A stretch of 64,000 nt of DNA from JAWKWH01 sp963669455 (lineage in GTDB: Bacteria > Pseudomonadota > Alphaproteobacteria > Rhizobiales > Rhizobiaceae). The notes beneath the pieces were generated by a model, which was not told where the DNA came from, made no database searches, and saw only the letters and a program-made list of their open reading frames with translations. Position 1 is the stretch's first letter. Every line of letters starts with the position of its first letter. The position numbers and the translations under genes were made by a program. The stretch covers positions 3,100,001 through 3,164,000 of the forward strand of contig OY770026.1 in NCBI GenBank assembly GCA_963669455.1, read 5' to 3'. Shown in pieces: positions 46,297-54,522 of the stretch.

Positions 46297-46906
46297 AATA
46301 GGGCCCTTTGAGCAGCCGGGTTAAAAATGCATCGCGCAGAATGCTGATTGTGGCTGGATAATCCGTCATTGCCTTGATGAATTCTGCCTGCAAGCTGAGC
46401 GACAGCATCATGACCATCAAACTCTCAAGGGCCTCAGCAGTGGCATGGACAAGACCATGCTTTTTTTGCATCAGGTCGGCGATGGTGATCACAAATTCTT
46501 TGTCGCGTTCTTGCTTTTTTACAATCTGTTCAGGCGGCAGTTTGCGCATCAGGCTGATGATTTCGCTGGTGTCATGAAGAATTTTCAGGATCGGGTCAGT
46601 TTCAATTCTGTCCATGAGAAATTTAAAAAAGCCTGCGACCAGTGGTTTTTTGTCAGGGTGCGTTTTGTTGAGATAAGCCAGGATGTCGGCCTTATGCATG
46701 GCGTCACGCTCGTCGGCGATGGACATGAACAGGGCCTCCTTTGAAGCAAAAAAATTATAAAAGGAGCCTTTGGCAATGCCGACATCCCGGCAGATGTCCT
46801 CAATGCGGGTGCTGCGCAGGCCACGGGCCGCAAAATGCCGGATACCGACCTCGGCCAACGTCACCTTTATGGCCTTCTTCTCCACCTCACTGAATATTTT
46901 TGGCAT
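46289..46906 (-). CDS. TetR/AcrR-family repressor
   Basis: A 205-residue regulator. The N-terminal helix-turn-helix is GLRSTRIEDICRDVGIAKGS with FYNFFASKEAL; the rest is the helical ligand-binding domain. It overlaps the ABC ATPase start by eight bases and so presumably controls its own operon from the operator-like palindrome just upstream. Ligand unknown. Confidence 0.88.
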   Translation of the reverse strand: MPKIFSEVEKKAIKVTLAEVGIRHFAARGLRSTRIEDICRDVGIAKGSFYNFFASKEALFMSIADERDAMHKADILAYLNKTHPDKKPLVAGFFKFLMDRIETDPILKILHDTSEIISLMRKLPPEQIVKKQERDKEFVITIADLMQKKHGLVHATAEALESLMVMMLSLSLQAEFIKAMTDYPATISILRDAFLTRLLKGPYYD

Positions 46907-47217
46907 GGTGCAAATCCGTCAAATTTACCTTTATTCAAACCAAGTGACCAAAAAAGTCAAGAAGTCACTGATGGCGCGGCCTTGTTGTAAACTTGCTTCT
47001 TTTCCGGCGGCGCGATAGCGGTTTATGTGCTTGAGCAGCCAGGTCCCGTAGCCGCCGGCCTTGTGCGAGCGAGGCCTTACTCAACATTTTTCAGCTATCT
47101 GGCCATCTCAAATATGGCTAGGCCCTGCCCCGGAAGCGCGCCCGTGTAACGCAAATATCATAAACAGTGTTTGCTCAAGCCATTGCACGGCTGGCGAAGA
47201 GGGAGCAAAATCGAGGC
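46907..47217. promoter_or_regulatory. Divergent region upstream of tetR with operator-like palindrome
   Basis: Just upstream of tetR, TGAC-N7-GTCA (46945-46959) overlaps a minus-strand TTGACT at about 46961-46956 that could be its -35. Wider arms AGTGAC (46943-46948) and GTCACT (46964-46969) form a second inverted repeat. Both are fitting TetR targets. The -10 is not convincing. From about 46980 to 47140 the sequence has a different, GC-rich character with no complete gene. Confidence 0.4.
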
Positions 47218-48006
47218 ATGAAACCCCATTTTATCATCGCCAGCCTGCTGGCGCTTGCCTCAACCCCCGCCCTGGCGGCCAGCACCGACTGGTTTTTAAC
47301 GGATGGAGGGCAGATCCGCCTTGTTACCGCCGCCGATTCCGGCAGTACGGGGCCCTTGCGCGGCGTGCTTGAAATTCAACTTAAACCCGGCTGGAAAACC
47401 TATTGGGTGGATCCGGGCGATGCCGGTATACCGCCCCAGATCGATATTGGTGCGAGCCGCAATGTCAACGATGCCAGGTTCTTTTTTCCGGCGCCGAAGC
47501 GGTTTGATGATGGCTATGCGGTGTGGGCCGGCTACAAGGATCGCGTCGCGCTGGCGCTTGAATTTGAAACCGGAACCGCGCCGCTGATCGAGGCCGAAGT
47601 CTTTCTTGGAATTTGCGAAAAAATCTGCATTCCGGTTCAAACCAGTTTTTCGCTGGACCCTGATTCTGCAAACGATACTGAAAGCGACCGGAAGCTGGTT
47701 GTGCGGGCGTTCGAGACGCTGCCAAAGCCGGCTGAGGATGCGTTTGGCCTTGCCTCTTTAAACAGGTCGGGAGAAAAGCAGGTTATGGCGCGCTTTCAGG
47801 TCCCTGATCGTCAAGGTGATGAGACGTTGTTCGTCGTGTCGGCGGAAGGCTGGTATTTCGGCACGCCTGTGCTGGCTACCGGCGGTGAGGCATTCGATAT
47901 TCCCGTACTGGCAAAACCGAAAAACCAAACCGGACCAGCCGAGATAGAATATACGCTGATCTCCGGCGACGAGGCGGTGTCGGGAAAAATCACCATCAGC
48001 CCATAA
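47218..48006 (+). CDS. Periplasmic DsbD-alpha-like domain protein
   Basis: A 262-residue exported protein. A clear signal peptide (HFIIASLLALASTPALAAS) precedes a beta-rich domain like the N-terminal domain of thiol:disulfide interchange protein DsbD: GVLEIQLKPGWKTYWVDPGD, FFPAPKRFDDGYAVWAGYKD and the paired cysteines in GICEKICIPVQ. The membrane core and C-terminal thioredoxin domain of full DsbD are absent, so it probably takes electrons from a separate CcdA/ScsB-like partner. The ATG at 47218 with GAGGC upstream gives the signal peptide; an upstream ATG at 47167 is open. Confidence 0.85.
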   Translation: MKPHFIIASLLALASTPALAASTDWFLTDGGQIRLVTAADSGSTGPLRGVLEIQLKPGWKTYWVDPGDAGIPPQIDIGASRNVNDARFFFPAPKRFDDGYAVWAGYKDRVALALEFETGTAPLIEAEVFLGICEKICIPVQTSFSLDPDSANDTESDRKLVVRAFETLPKPAEDAFGLASLNRSGEKQVMARFQVPDRQGDETLFVVSAEGWYFGTPVLATGGEAFDIPVLAKPKNQTGPAEIEYTLISGDEAVSGKITISP

Positions 48007-48250
48007 AATTAGGCATGGCCAGGCCTTGAGCGTTGGTGCGTCTACGCTGGACGGCTGCGCATTGGCTTGCCACCACATCAATATCGTTCGGTTACTTTAC
48101 ACGTTCAACTTGTCGAGCGTCAGTTTTTCTATTTTTTCATAAAACTTTTGGTTGAATAGATGTTTTACATTTAAATTTTAAGATGTAGTACTGAATATCT
48201 CTGTCACAGGAACAGGGAAATATTTCCAATAATGTACCGAGGAGACGAAG
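48007..48250. other. AT-rich gap upstream of the avidin gene
   Basis: About 240 bases. The distal part is very AT-rich (48120-48240), as expected of a promoter region, with TACAT (48166-48170) and ATGTA (48183-48187) as short inverted arms. No confident -35/-10 pair. On the minus strand 48102-48170 is open without a start and ends in LTLDKLNV; it may be a gene remnant or chance. AGGAG at 48239-48243 serves the next gene. Confidence 0.35.
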
Positions 48251-48721
48251 ATGTTGAAATTTCTTGTCGCAGCCGGTTTTGTCCTTACGGCAACCGTCCA
48301 CGCCCATGCTCTCGATCCGGCCGATTTTCAGGGGCTTGAAAGCGCGGTGACTACCACTTCGGCATGGCGTAATCAGTCAGGCTCGACCATGACCATCGAT
48401 ATCGATACCAATGGAAATGTTATCGGAACCTATATCAACCGCGCGGCAGGCACCGGCTGCCAGAATACACCCTATGTGCTCAATGGCCGCGTAAACGGCA
48501 GCTACATTGCCTTTTCCGTTGCCTGGAACAATGCCACCGCAAACTGCAATTCAGCCACCGGCTGGGCCGGTTACGCGCAAGTCAGCGGCTCAGATATTCA
48601 GATTGTCACAAACTGGAACCTAGCCTATCAGAGCGCCTCAGGCAGCTCAAAGATCGAGCAGGGCAGCGACACATTCACCTATGTGACACAAGAATCGTCC
48701 GCAACGTTTTTGAACGAATAA
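48251..48721 (+). CDS. Secreted dimeric-type avidin (rhizavidin/hoefavidin-like)
   Basis: A biotin-binding protein of 156 residues. The signal peptide MLKFLVAAGFVLTATVHAHA would be removed before about Leu22. The mature part follows rhizavidin closely: SAWRNQSGSTMTIDI, GTYINRAAGTGCQNTPY, NGRVNGSYIAFSVAWNN, ANCNSATGWAGYAQV, TNWNLAYQ and GSDTFTYV. The two cysteines (GTGCQ and ANCNS) match the disulfide that stabilises dimeric avidins without the tetramer interface tryptophan. Biotin-ring residues (Trp, Asn, Ser, Tyr, Asp) lie in the expected places. It has an AGGAG ribosome site eight bases from the ATG. Function in the host is unknown; capture of biotin or defence against competitors are proposals in the literature for this family. 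Confidence 0.95.
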   Translation: MLKFLVAAGFVLTATVHAHALDPADFQGLESAVTTTSAWRNQSGSTMTIDIDTNGNVIGTYINRAAGTGCQNTPYVLNGRVNGSYIAFSVAWNNATANCNSATGWAGYAQVSGSDIQIVTNWNLAYQSASGSSKIEQGSDTFTYVTQESSATFLNE

Positions 48722-48757
48722 TCCCGCAATTCCTTCCTTCCAGCGCTACGCCGTGGC

Positions 48758-48782
48758 GTGTGTCTTGTCGAACAAGGCACAC
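48758..48782 (+). terminator. Hairpin after the avidin gene, possible terminator
   Basis: GTGTGTCTTGT (48758-48768), a three-base loop CGA and ACAAGGCACAC (48772-48782) pair in ten of eleven positions, 37 bases after the avidin stop. No T-run follows, so intrinsic termination is uncertain. It may only be an mRNA 3'-end stabiliser. Confidence 0.4.
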
Positions 48783-48893
48783 TCCATGGTGAGATATAGG
48801 CATTGATCCATGTTGGTTGTTGATTTTGTCTGGTAATTTCCGCGGGACGCTCTATCTGTCAACGATGGTTGTCAACAGATGAAAGAGGTTAAT

Positions 48894-49388
48894 ATGGCCA
48901 TTGGCGTTGGAGACAGAATACCGGAAGCGACATTCAAGTCGATGACTGCGGAGGGGCCGGCAAATATCACCACCAGCGATATTTTTTCAGGCAAGAAGGT
49001 CGTGTTCTTCGGCGTGCCTGGCGCGTTTACCGGCACCTGCCATAACCAACATGTGCCGGGTTTTCTGGAAAATTTCGATGCTATGTCCGAACAGGGTACC
49101 GATACGATCGCGGTTGTGTCCGTCAACGATCCCTTTGTGATGGGTGCCTGGGCGGAGGCCACCGGCGCGAAAGACAAACTTGTCTTTCTATCGGATTGGG
49201 ACGGTGCGTTTGCCAGGCTTGTCGGGCTCGATATCGACCTTGCGGTCGCAGGCCTTGGAACCCGCCTGAATCGCTTTTCGATGATCGTCGATGACGGGGT
49301 TGTCAAGACCCTCAATATCGAGCCTTCGCCCGGCGAGGCGATCGAAACCAGCGCTGAAAAAATTCTGGACGCGCTTAAAAACCTATGA
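48894..49388 (+). CDS. Peroxiredoxin (Prx5/AhpE-like, thioredoxin-fold)
   Basis: A 164-residue peroxidase that reduces hydrogen peroxide and organic peroxides. KKVVFFGVPGAFTGTCHNQH has the catalytic peroxidatic Cys after the PGAFTGTC signature of the Prx5 group, and a single later Cys is absent, so resolution is probably by another thiol. The ATG at 48894 (MAIGVGDRIPEATF) follows GAAAGAGG; an ATG at 48879 would add five residues. It is the last gene of the conserved ctaCD...rnhA neighbourhood, convergent with rnhA. Confidence 0.93.
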   Translation: MAIGVGDRIPEATFKSMTAEGPANITTSDIFSGKKVVFFGVPGAFTGTCHNQHVPGFLENFDAMSEQGTDTIAVVSVNDPFVMGAWAEATGAKDKLVFLSDWDGAFARLVGLDIDLAVAGLGTRLNRFSMIVDDGVVKTLNIEPSPGEAIETSAEKILDALKNL

Positions 49389-49418
49389 CGGCTTGGCGCC
49401 GGGCGGGTGGTTAGAGCA

Positions 49419-49853
49419 TCACTTGAACGGCGCCATTCCAGCACGGGCAAGCTCATCGGCGCGTTCGTTTTCCAGATGGCCGGCGTGGCCCTTGACCCAG
49501 TGCCAGGTGACCTTGTGGCGATTGCGCGCCTCGTCGAGTGATTGCCAGAGTTCAGCGTTTTTGACGGGCTTTTTCGCTGCGGTCTTCCAGCCGTTTTTCT
49601 TCCATCCTTCAATCCAGCGGCCAATCCCGTCTCGGACATAGACGCTGTCGGTATAAAGATCGACCTTGCAGGGCTCCTTTAGCGCGTTGAGCGCTTCGAT
49701 CGCCGCCATCAGTTCCATCCGGTTGTTGGTCGTATCGGCGGCGCCGCCGGACAGTTCCTTTTCCACCGCGCCGAAGCGCAGCAACGCGCCCCATCCGCCG
49801 GGTCCCGGATTGCCCGAGCAGGCGCCATCGGTGAAAATATCGATCGACTTCAT
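49419..49853 (-). CDS. rnhA: Ribonuclease HI
   Basis: Cleaves RNA in RNA-DNA hybrids. The 144 residues carry the catalytic acids in IFTDGACSGNPGPGGWG (Asp), NNRMELMAAIEAL (Glu), LYTDSVYVRDGI (Asp) and NERADELARAG (Asp). The ATG at 49853 shares its first base with the thrB stop (TGATG). Length is standard for bacterial RNase HI. Confidence 0.96.
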   Translation of the reverse strand: MKSIDIFTDGACSGNPGPGGWGALLRFGAVEKELSGGAADTTNNRMELMAAIEALNALKEPCKVDLYTDSVYVRDGIGRWIEGWKKNGWKTAAKKPVKNAELWQSLDEARNRHKVTWHWVKGHAGHLENERADELARAGMAPFK

Positions 49854-50821
49854 CAATGCGTTTCCAGGCCGTATTCGCGCGCCGACTTGATGGCGCGGTG
49901 AAAGCGAAGGCGCCGGATATATTCGGACGGGTCGCGCTTTTTGATCAGATCGCCGTCCGGACCGGCATGCCAGTCGTACAGTCTGGTCAACAGGAAACGC
50001 AACGCTGCGCCATGTGCCAGCACCGGCAGGGCTTCGGCTTCTTCCAGCTCCAGCCGGCGCACCGACTGATAGCCCTCAAGCAGAGCTGCACCCTTGGTCA
50101 GATTGAACGAAAAATCGCGCTCGAAACACCAAGCATTGAGGCAGATCGCAAGATCATAGGCAAAAAAATCATTGCAGGCGAAATAAAAGTCGATCAGGCC
50201 GGACAGTTCATCGCCGAGAAAAAACACATTGTCGGGAAACAGGTCGGCATGGATGACACCACTGGGAATGGATGCAGGCCACTTCGCCGCGATCGAAGCG
50301 AAATCCGCCTCGACCTCTTCGCTTAAGCCTGAGGCGACATCCTCGGCACCCGGTTTTGCCCGCTGCCACAGCGCTCTCCAGCCGTCCGGATCGAGCGCAT
50401 TCTTGCGTTGCTGCCCGAAATCAGCCCCGGCCAGATGAAACCGGGCGCTCGCCTCGCCGACCCTGCGGCAATGATCGACGGTCGGACGGCGCATCCACAT
50501 GCCTTCCAGGAAGGTAATCAGTGCTGCCGGCCGGTCGGCCAGACTGCCGATCATCTCGCCGTCATCGCGTTTGACCGGCAGCGGACAGGCAATGCCCTTG
50601 CCGGCCAGATGTTCCATAAGACCAAGAAAAAAAGGCAAATCCTCGCTGGCAACCCGTTTTTCATAGAGCGTCAGAATGAACGAGCCTTGCGTCGTGTGAA
50701 CCAGAAAATTGCTGTTTTCGGTGCCCTCGGCAATGCCCTTGTAGGACAGAAGTCCGCCCACCTGATAATGGCTTAAAAAACCGGCAAGCTCGGTCTCGCT
50801 GACATCCGTATAAACAGCCAT
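49853..50821 (-). CDS. thrB: Homoserine kinase (ThrB, APH-fold)
   Basis: Phosphorylates homoserine for threonine synthesis; product used by ThrC at 37.1 kb. The 322 residues have the choline/aminoglycoside-phosphotransferase fold: YEKRVASEDLPFFLGLMEHL, GVIHADLFPDNVFF (catalytic loop) and GLIDFYFACNDFFAYDLAIC (metal-binding Asp). This is the alphaproteobacterial ThrB class, unrelated to the GHMP ThrB of E. coli. Its ATG shares a base with the ispH stop (TGATG). Confidence 0.95.
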   Translation of the reverse strand: MAVYTDVSETELAGFLSHYQVGGLLSYKGIAEGTENSNFLVHTTQGSFILTLYEKRVASEDLPFFLGLMEHLAGKGIACPLPVKRDDGEMIGSLADRPAALITFLEGMWMRRPTVDHCRRVGEASARFHLAGADFGQQRKNALDPDGWRALWQRAKPGAEDVASGLSEEVEADFASIAAKWPASIPSGVIHADLFPDNVFFLGDELSGLIDFYFACNDFFAYDLAICLNAWCFERDFSFNLTKGAALLEGYQSVRRLELEEAEALPVLAHGAALRFLLTRLYDWHAGPDGDLIKKRDPSEYIRRLRFHRAIKSAREYGLETH

Positions 50822-51843
50822 CAGGCAAAACCGTTGACAAATGCCATGTCATCCCTGGTTAACTCAACGTCGCGCAAAGCACGCATAACCGGAAATTCCT
50901 CTGTTTCGGTGGCGGTGATCGCCAGATCGACTGTCACTCGATAGCGCTCCTTGAAAGCATTGATGATTTCCTCGACAATGATTTCCGGTGCCGATGCGCC
51001 CGCTGAAAGGCCGACAATCGCAATGTCTCGCAAATTGTCCCAGTCGATTTCAGCGGCACGCTGGACCAGCATTGAGAGTTTCGCACCAGCGCGGTCGGCG
51101 ACTTCCACCAGCCGTCGTGAATTGGACGAATTCGGCGCGCCAACGACCAGATACAGATCCGAGCCCGGCGCGGTTTCCTTGACGGCTTCCTGCCGGTTGG
51201 TCGTCGCATAACAGATCGATTCGGCTGCCGGCGCATACAGGGCACCTTCAAACCGCTTCTGAAGAGCCTTGATCACGCCTGCCGTATCCTCGACCGACAG
51301 CGTCGTCTGGGTGACAAAACCAAGTTCACTGCCTGCCGGCGGCGCAAAATGGCTGGCGTCATCGACCGTCTCTATCAAGGTTACGGCGGAGGACGGCAGT
51401 TGGCCCATCGTACCGATGACTTCAGGGTGGCCGGCATGGCCGATGAGCAGAACATGCCGGCCGAGCCTTTGGTGGCGCATTGCCTGTTTGTGAACCTTGG
51501 ACACCAAAGGACAGGTCGCATCGAGATAAAACAGGTTTCTCGCTTCCGCATCGGCGGGAACCGACTTCGGCACGCCGTGGGCGGAAAACACCACGGGACA
51601 ATCGCGATGTTCGGGTGGAATTTCGTGTAACTCCTCGATGAATACCGCGCCTAGATTTTGCAAACCCTCGACCACGTAGCGATTGTGCACAATCTCATGG
51701 CGCACATAGACCGGTGCGCCATATTTCTTCAGCGCCAGCACCACGATCTGTATTGCGCGATCCACCCCGGCGCAAAAACCGCGCGGCTGGCAGAGCCGGA
51801 TGGTCAGTGGCGGTTTTGTTTCGGATGCGGGCATGCAGATCAT
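50821..51843 (-). CDS. ispH: 4-hydroxy-3-methylbut-2-enyl diphosphate reductase
   Basis: Last step of the non-mevalonate isoprenoid pathway, giving IPP and DMAPP. A 340-residue iron-sulfur enzyme: PRGFCAGVDRAI, the second ligand in LDATCPLVSKVHKQA and the third in ESICYATTNRQEA. VFSAHGVPKSV and IGHAGHPEVIGTMGQ are further family motifs. An ATG three codons in (51834) is also possible. Confidence 0.95.
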   Translation of the reverse strand: MICMPASETKPPLTIRLCQPRGFCAGVDRAIQIVVLALKKYGAPVYVRHEIVHNRYVVEGLQNLGAVFIEELHEIPPEHRDCPVVFSAHGVPKSVPADAEARNLFYLDATCPLVSKVHKQAMRHQRLGRHVLLIGHAGHPEVIGTMGQLPSSAVTLIETVDDASHFAPPAGSELGFVTQTTLSVEDTAGVIKALQKRFEGALYAPAAESICYATTNRQEAVKETAPGSDLYLVVGAPNSSNSRRLVEVADRAGAKLSMLVQRAAEIDWDNLRDIAIVGLSAGASAPEIIVEEIINAFKERYRVTVDLAITATETEEFPVMRALRDVELTRDDMAFVNGFA

Positions 51844-51898
51844 ATCTCGTTTGAGTGCGGTGATGTATGGTTTGACCGGTTGCTGTCAAGCGTTACGG

Positions 51899-52654
51899 TT
51901 ATTGCCGGGTTGGCCTTTGCTGCCGCCGCAACCAGACTGCAAACACCCCGGCCAGGGCCGCCGCCAATCCATACCATGTGATTACATATTGCAGATGATT
52001 ATTGGGCATGGCGATGATGGTCACGCCGCCAAATGGCAGGTGGCCCGGATTGGGCGCATCATCGGCATCGACAAAAAACGGCAAAACGCGGCTTGGATCG
52101 TCGTAGCCACCCTGACGCGCCATGTCGTCGATGTCTTTCCAGTAATAGGTGTTGTTTTCCAGGTCATTGTCCGGAACGGCCCATGAGGGTTTTTTATCGA
52201 GCCTGTTGCGGGCGAGGCCGGACAGGGTGATGTGGCCTGTAACCTGCCCATCCATGCGCGTTTTTGCCTCCTTGCGATCAAAGGGAACAAAGCCCCGGTT
52301 GACGAACAGGATGCGGTCATCAGCCAGGCGCAGCGGCGTGTAAATATAATATCCGCTAAACCCTTTGTGGGTGGCGAAGAAATGCCGTTCATTGGCGTGT
52401 TCGAAAACGCCCGAGACATTCACCGGCCAATAGTCGACATCTCCTGTCCGGGAATATATCTGCTCGATTTTCCCCAAGGCGACCGGCTCTGTTGCAATCC
52501 TCGTCTCGATGGAAGCAATCAACGCCTCTTTCCACTGCATGCGGTAAAGCTGCCAGGTGCCAAGCGCCAAAAGCGCCATGAAAACGGCAATCGTCGCTGC
52601 AATAAAAATAATCCGCATGACAGCGGAGTAGCTGGTGACCGGATTCGGGCTCAT
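51899..52654 (-). CDS. SURF1-family cytochrome oxidase assembly protein
   Basis: Helps insert heme a into oxidase subunit I. The 251-residue protein has two membrane helices, one near the N-terminus (IIFIAATIAVFMALLALGTW, WQLYRM) and one at the C-terminus (YVITWYGLAAALAGVFAVWL), with a periplasmic domain between (LADDRILFVNRGFVPFDRKE, GGVTIIAMPNNHLQYVITWY). MSPNPVTSYS at 52654 is a better start than an upstream frame that begins in another gene's region. The usual DUF983 gene between ctaE and surf1 is not seen here. Confidence 0.9.
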   Translation of the reverse strand: MSPNPVTSYSAVMRIIFIAATIAVFMALLALGTWQLYRMQWKEALIASIETRIATEPVALGKIEQIYSRTGDVDYWPVNVSGVFEHANERHFFATHKGFSGYYIYTPLRLADDRILFVNRGFVPFDRKEAKTRMDGQVTGHITLSGLARNRLDKKPSWAVPDNDLENNTYYWKDIDDMARQGGYDDPSRVLPFFVDADDAPNPGHLPFGGVTIIAMPNNHLQYVITWYGLAAALAGVFAVWLRRQQRPTRQ

Positions 52655-52703
52655 TTTCCAACCAGCCGCCACGGCTCTGCCTTGTTGACATATTGAGGCG
52701 TGA

Positions 52704-52796
52704 TCAGCGCCCGCTGAGCAGTCTGAGCGCACCAAGGCAAAGAATGATTGCCAGTAGAATCCGCAAAGAAAAATGCCCCCACAGGGCTGCATTCAC
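52704..52796 (-). CDS. Possible 30-residue single-helix membrane peptide
   Basis: A GTG-initiated frame reading MNAALWGHFSLRILL then AIILCLGALRLLSGR. It lies in the 220-base gap where relatives carry a DUF983 gene and is oriented with the cta operon. It has one hydrophobic helix and positive charges at the end. Too short to prove coding; it may be the remnant of a longer gene. Confidence 0.3.
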   Translation of the reverse strand: MNAALWGHFSLRILLAIILCLGALRLLSGR

Positions 52797-52876
52797 GCAT
52801 TGCCGGTCCTCACACTATTCGGGCGGCCATGGCATTGTGACCGCCCCAAAAGCCGCGAAATTCTGGCGGACTTATG

Positions 52877-53749
52877 TTAGTGCGCGATGGGCGCGCCGGA
52901 AGAGGCCCAGATATAGATGCAGACAAACAGGAACAGCCATACCACATCAACGAAATGCCAGTACCAGGCTGCTGCTTCGAAACCAAAATGCTGTTCCGGT
53001 TTGAAATGGCCTGCCATGGCGCGGAGCAGACATACCAGCAAGAAGATCGTGCCGACCAAAACATGGAAACCGTGGAAACCGGTGGCCATGAAGAATGTCG
53101 CGCCATAAATCGATTCCTTGAAGTCAAATGGGGCCTGGGCATATTCATAGGCCTGCACGGCTGAGAACAGGATGCCGAGCGCGACAGTTATCGTCAGCCC
53201 CCAGATCAGCCCCTTGCGGTCATTGTGCAAAAGCGCGTGGTGCGCCCATGTCACCGTGGTGCCCGACAAGAGCAGGATGATCGTGTTGTAGAGCGGCAAA
53301 TGGAACGGATCGAGCACTTCGATACCCTGCGGCGGCCAGGTGCCGCCGGTATAGGCATTGCGGGCAACCTGCGCTGCTTCATTGGGATAAAGACTTGCGT
53401 CGAAAAACGCCCAGAACCAGGCAACGAAGAACATCACCTCCGAGGCGATGAACATGATCATTCCATAGCGAAGATGCAGCGAAACCACACGGGTGTGATC
53501 ACCGGCATGGGCTTCCTTGACCGTGTCGCGCCACCAACCGAACATCGTGTAGAGAACAACGGCCAGGCCGATGAAGAACAGCCAAGGATTTGTAATCGGC
53601 AGGCCGAGAAAACTATCAGCGCCCTTCAGCCCCTGCATATAGCCGATGCCACCAATCGCCATGATCAGCGCGCCGGTGGCGCCGAAGAGAGGCCACGGGC
53701 TGGGGGGCAGGATGTGGTAATCGTGTTGTTTTGCGTGAGTATCGGCCAT
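52877..53749 (-). CDS. ctaE: Cytochrome c oxidase subunit III
   Basis: A 290-residue seven-helix integral subunit of the aa3 oxidase. Key stretches: HDYHILPPSPWPLFGATGAL, EVMFFVAWFWAFFDASLYP, WPPQGIEVLDPFHLPLYNT and YWHFVDVVWLFLFVCIYIW. The ctaG stop follows after one base, so the two are co-transcribed. Confidence 0.97.
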   Translation of the reverse strand: MADTHAKQHDYHILPPSPWPLFGATGALIMAIGGIGYMQGLKGADSFLGLPITNPWLFFIGLAVVLYTMFGWWRDTVKEAHAGDHTRVVSLHLRYGMIMFIASEVMFFVAWFWAFFDASLYPNEAAQVARNAYTGGTWPPQGIEVLDPFHLPLYNTIILLLSGTTVTWAHHALLHNDRKGLIWGLTITVALGILFSAVQAYEYAQAPFDFKESIYGATFFMATGFHGFHVLVGTIFLLVCLLRAMAGHFKPEQHFGFEAAAWYWHFVDVVWLFLFVCIYIWASSGAPIAH

Positions 53750-53750
53750 A

Positions 53751-54356
53751 TCAACCCCCGAGGTTTTTATCCGTTGGTTTGTCAGAATTTTCCGAAGCGA
53801 CCGGTTTTTCGCCGTCGATCGGGAAGAAAGTGTAGGAAAGTGTAATAGCGGTCAAATCAGTCATTTCAGGCGCTTCGACGATATCTGGATCGACGAAAAA
53901 CACCACCGGCATGTCGAGTGTCCCGCCTGGCGCCAGTTCCGTGTCGGTGAAGCAGAAACACTCCATCTTGTTGAAATAGGCGCCGGCAAACTGCGGTGTG
54001 ACGTTGAAGGTCGCACGGCCTGCGGCGGCTTCGGAAAAAAGGTTCTTTGCCGCATAGGACACTTTGACCGTTTCGCCGATCTTCATGGTTATTTCGCGTT
54101 GAACCGGTTTGAATTCCCAGGGAATGCCACCGGCGGTATTGGCGTCAAAGCGGACCGTTATCGTGCGGTCCAAAATGCGGTCGGATGCCTGCTCAACCCG
54201 CTGTGTGGTTCCGCCAAAACCGGTCACCTGGCAGAATATCTGATAAAGCGGAACTGCCGCGTAGGACATCCCCACCATGCCGGCGAAAAACGCCAGACAG
54301 CCAGCGGCTATAACCCAGTTCGATCGACTTTGCGATGTTGTGTGTTGCCCGCTCAC
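53751..54356 (-). CDS. ctaG: Cytochrome c oxidase assembly protein CtaG/Cox11
   Basis: Copper chaperone delivering Cu to the CuB site of subunit I. A 201-residue protein with one N-terminal helix (WVIAAGCLAFFAGMVGMSYA), AVPLYQIFCQVTGFGGTTQ and the copper-binding Cys pair in NKMECFCFTD. The GTG at 54356 after GAGGGCAGG gives the family start; a longer frame has no supporting homology. Confidence 0.95.
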   Translation of the reverse strand: MSGQHTTSQSRSNWVIAAGCLAFFAGMVGMSYAAVPLYQIFCQVTGFGGTTQRVEQASDRILDRTITVRFDANTAGGIPWEFKPVQREITMKIGETVKVSYAAKNLFSEAAAGRATFNVTPQFAGAYFNKMECFCFTDTELAPGGTLDMPVVFFVDPDIVEAPEMTDLTAITLSYTFFPIDGEKPVASENSDKPTDKNLGG

Positions 54357-54363
54357 CCTGCCC

Positions 54364-54522
54364 TCACAGTGCCCGGTCGAACAATGCCGGGCCGAGCTTT
54401 GCCAAGCTGACGATATAAACGAGTACAACGAATGCAGCCAATGCCAGACCGATTGCGAGGCTTCGGCTGCGGCGCGCTTTCAATTGGCTATCGGTCGGTG
54501 TGATCGTGTTTTTGGTCATCAT
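54364..54522 (-). CDS. Small single-helix membrane protein of the cta operon (CoxF-like)
   Basis: A 52-residue protein, MMTKNTITPTDSQLKARRSR then SLAIGLALAAFVVLVYIVSL, ending AKLGPALFDRAL. One transmembrane helix follows a basic N-terminus. Its ATG immediately follows the ctaB stop (TAA-ATG) and its end is eight bases before the ctaG start, so it is very likely translated as part of the operon. A small gene between ctaB and ctaG is conserved in Hyphomicrobiales and often called CoxF; its assembly role is not fixed. Confidence 0.85.
   Translation of the reverse strand: MMTKNTITPTDSQLKARRSRSLAIGLALAAFVVLVYIVSLAKLGPALFDRAL

Noticed and set aside
48102..48170. Minus-strand frame ending LTLDKLNV upstream of the avidin gene
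   Set aside because: No start codon and only about 22 residues; may be chance in AT-rich sequence, so noted but not called.
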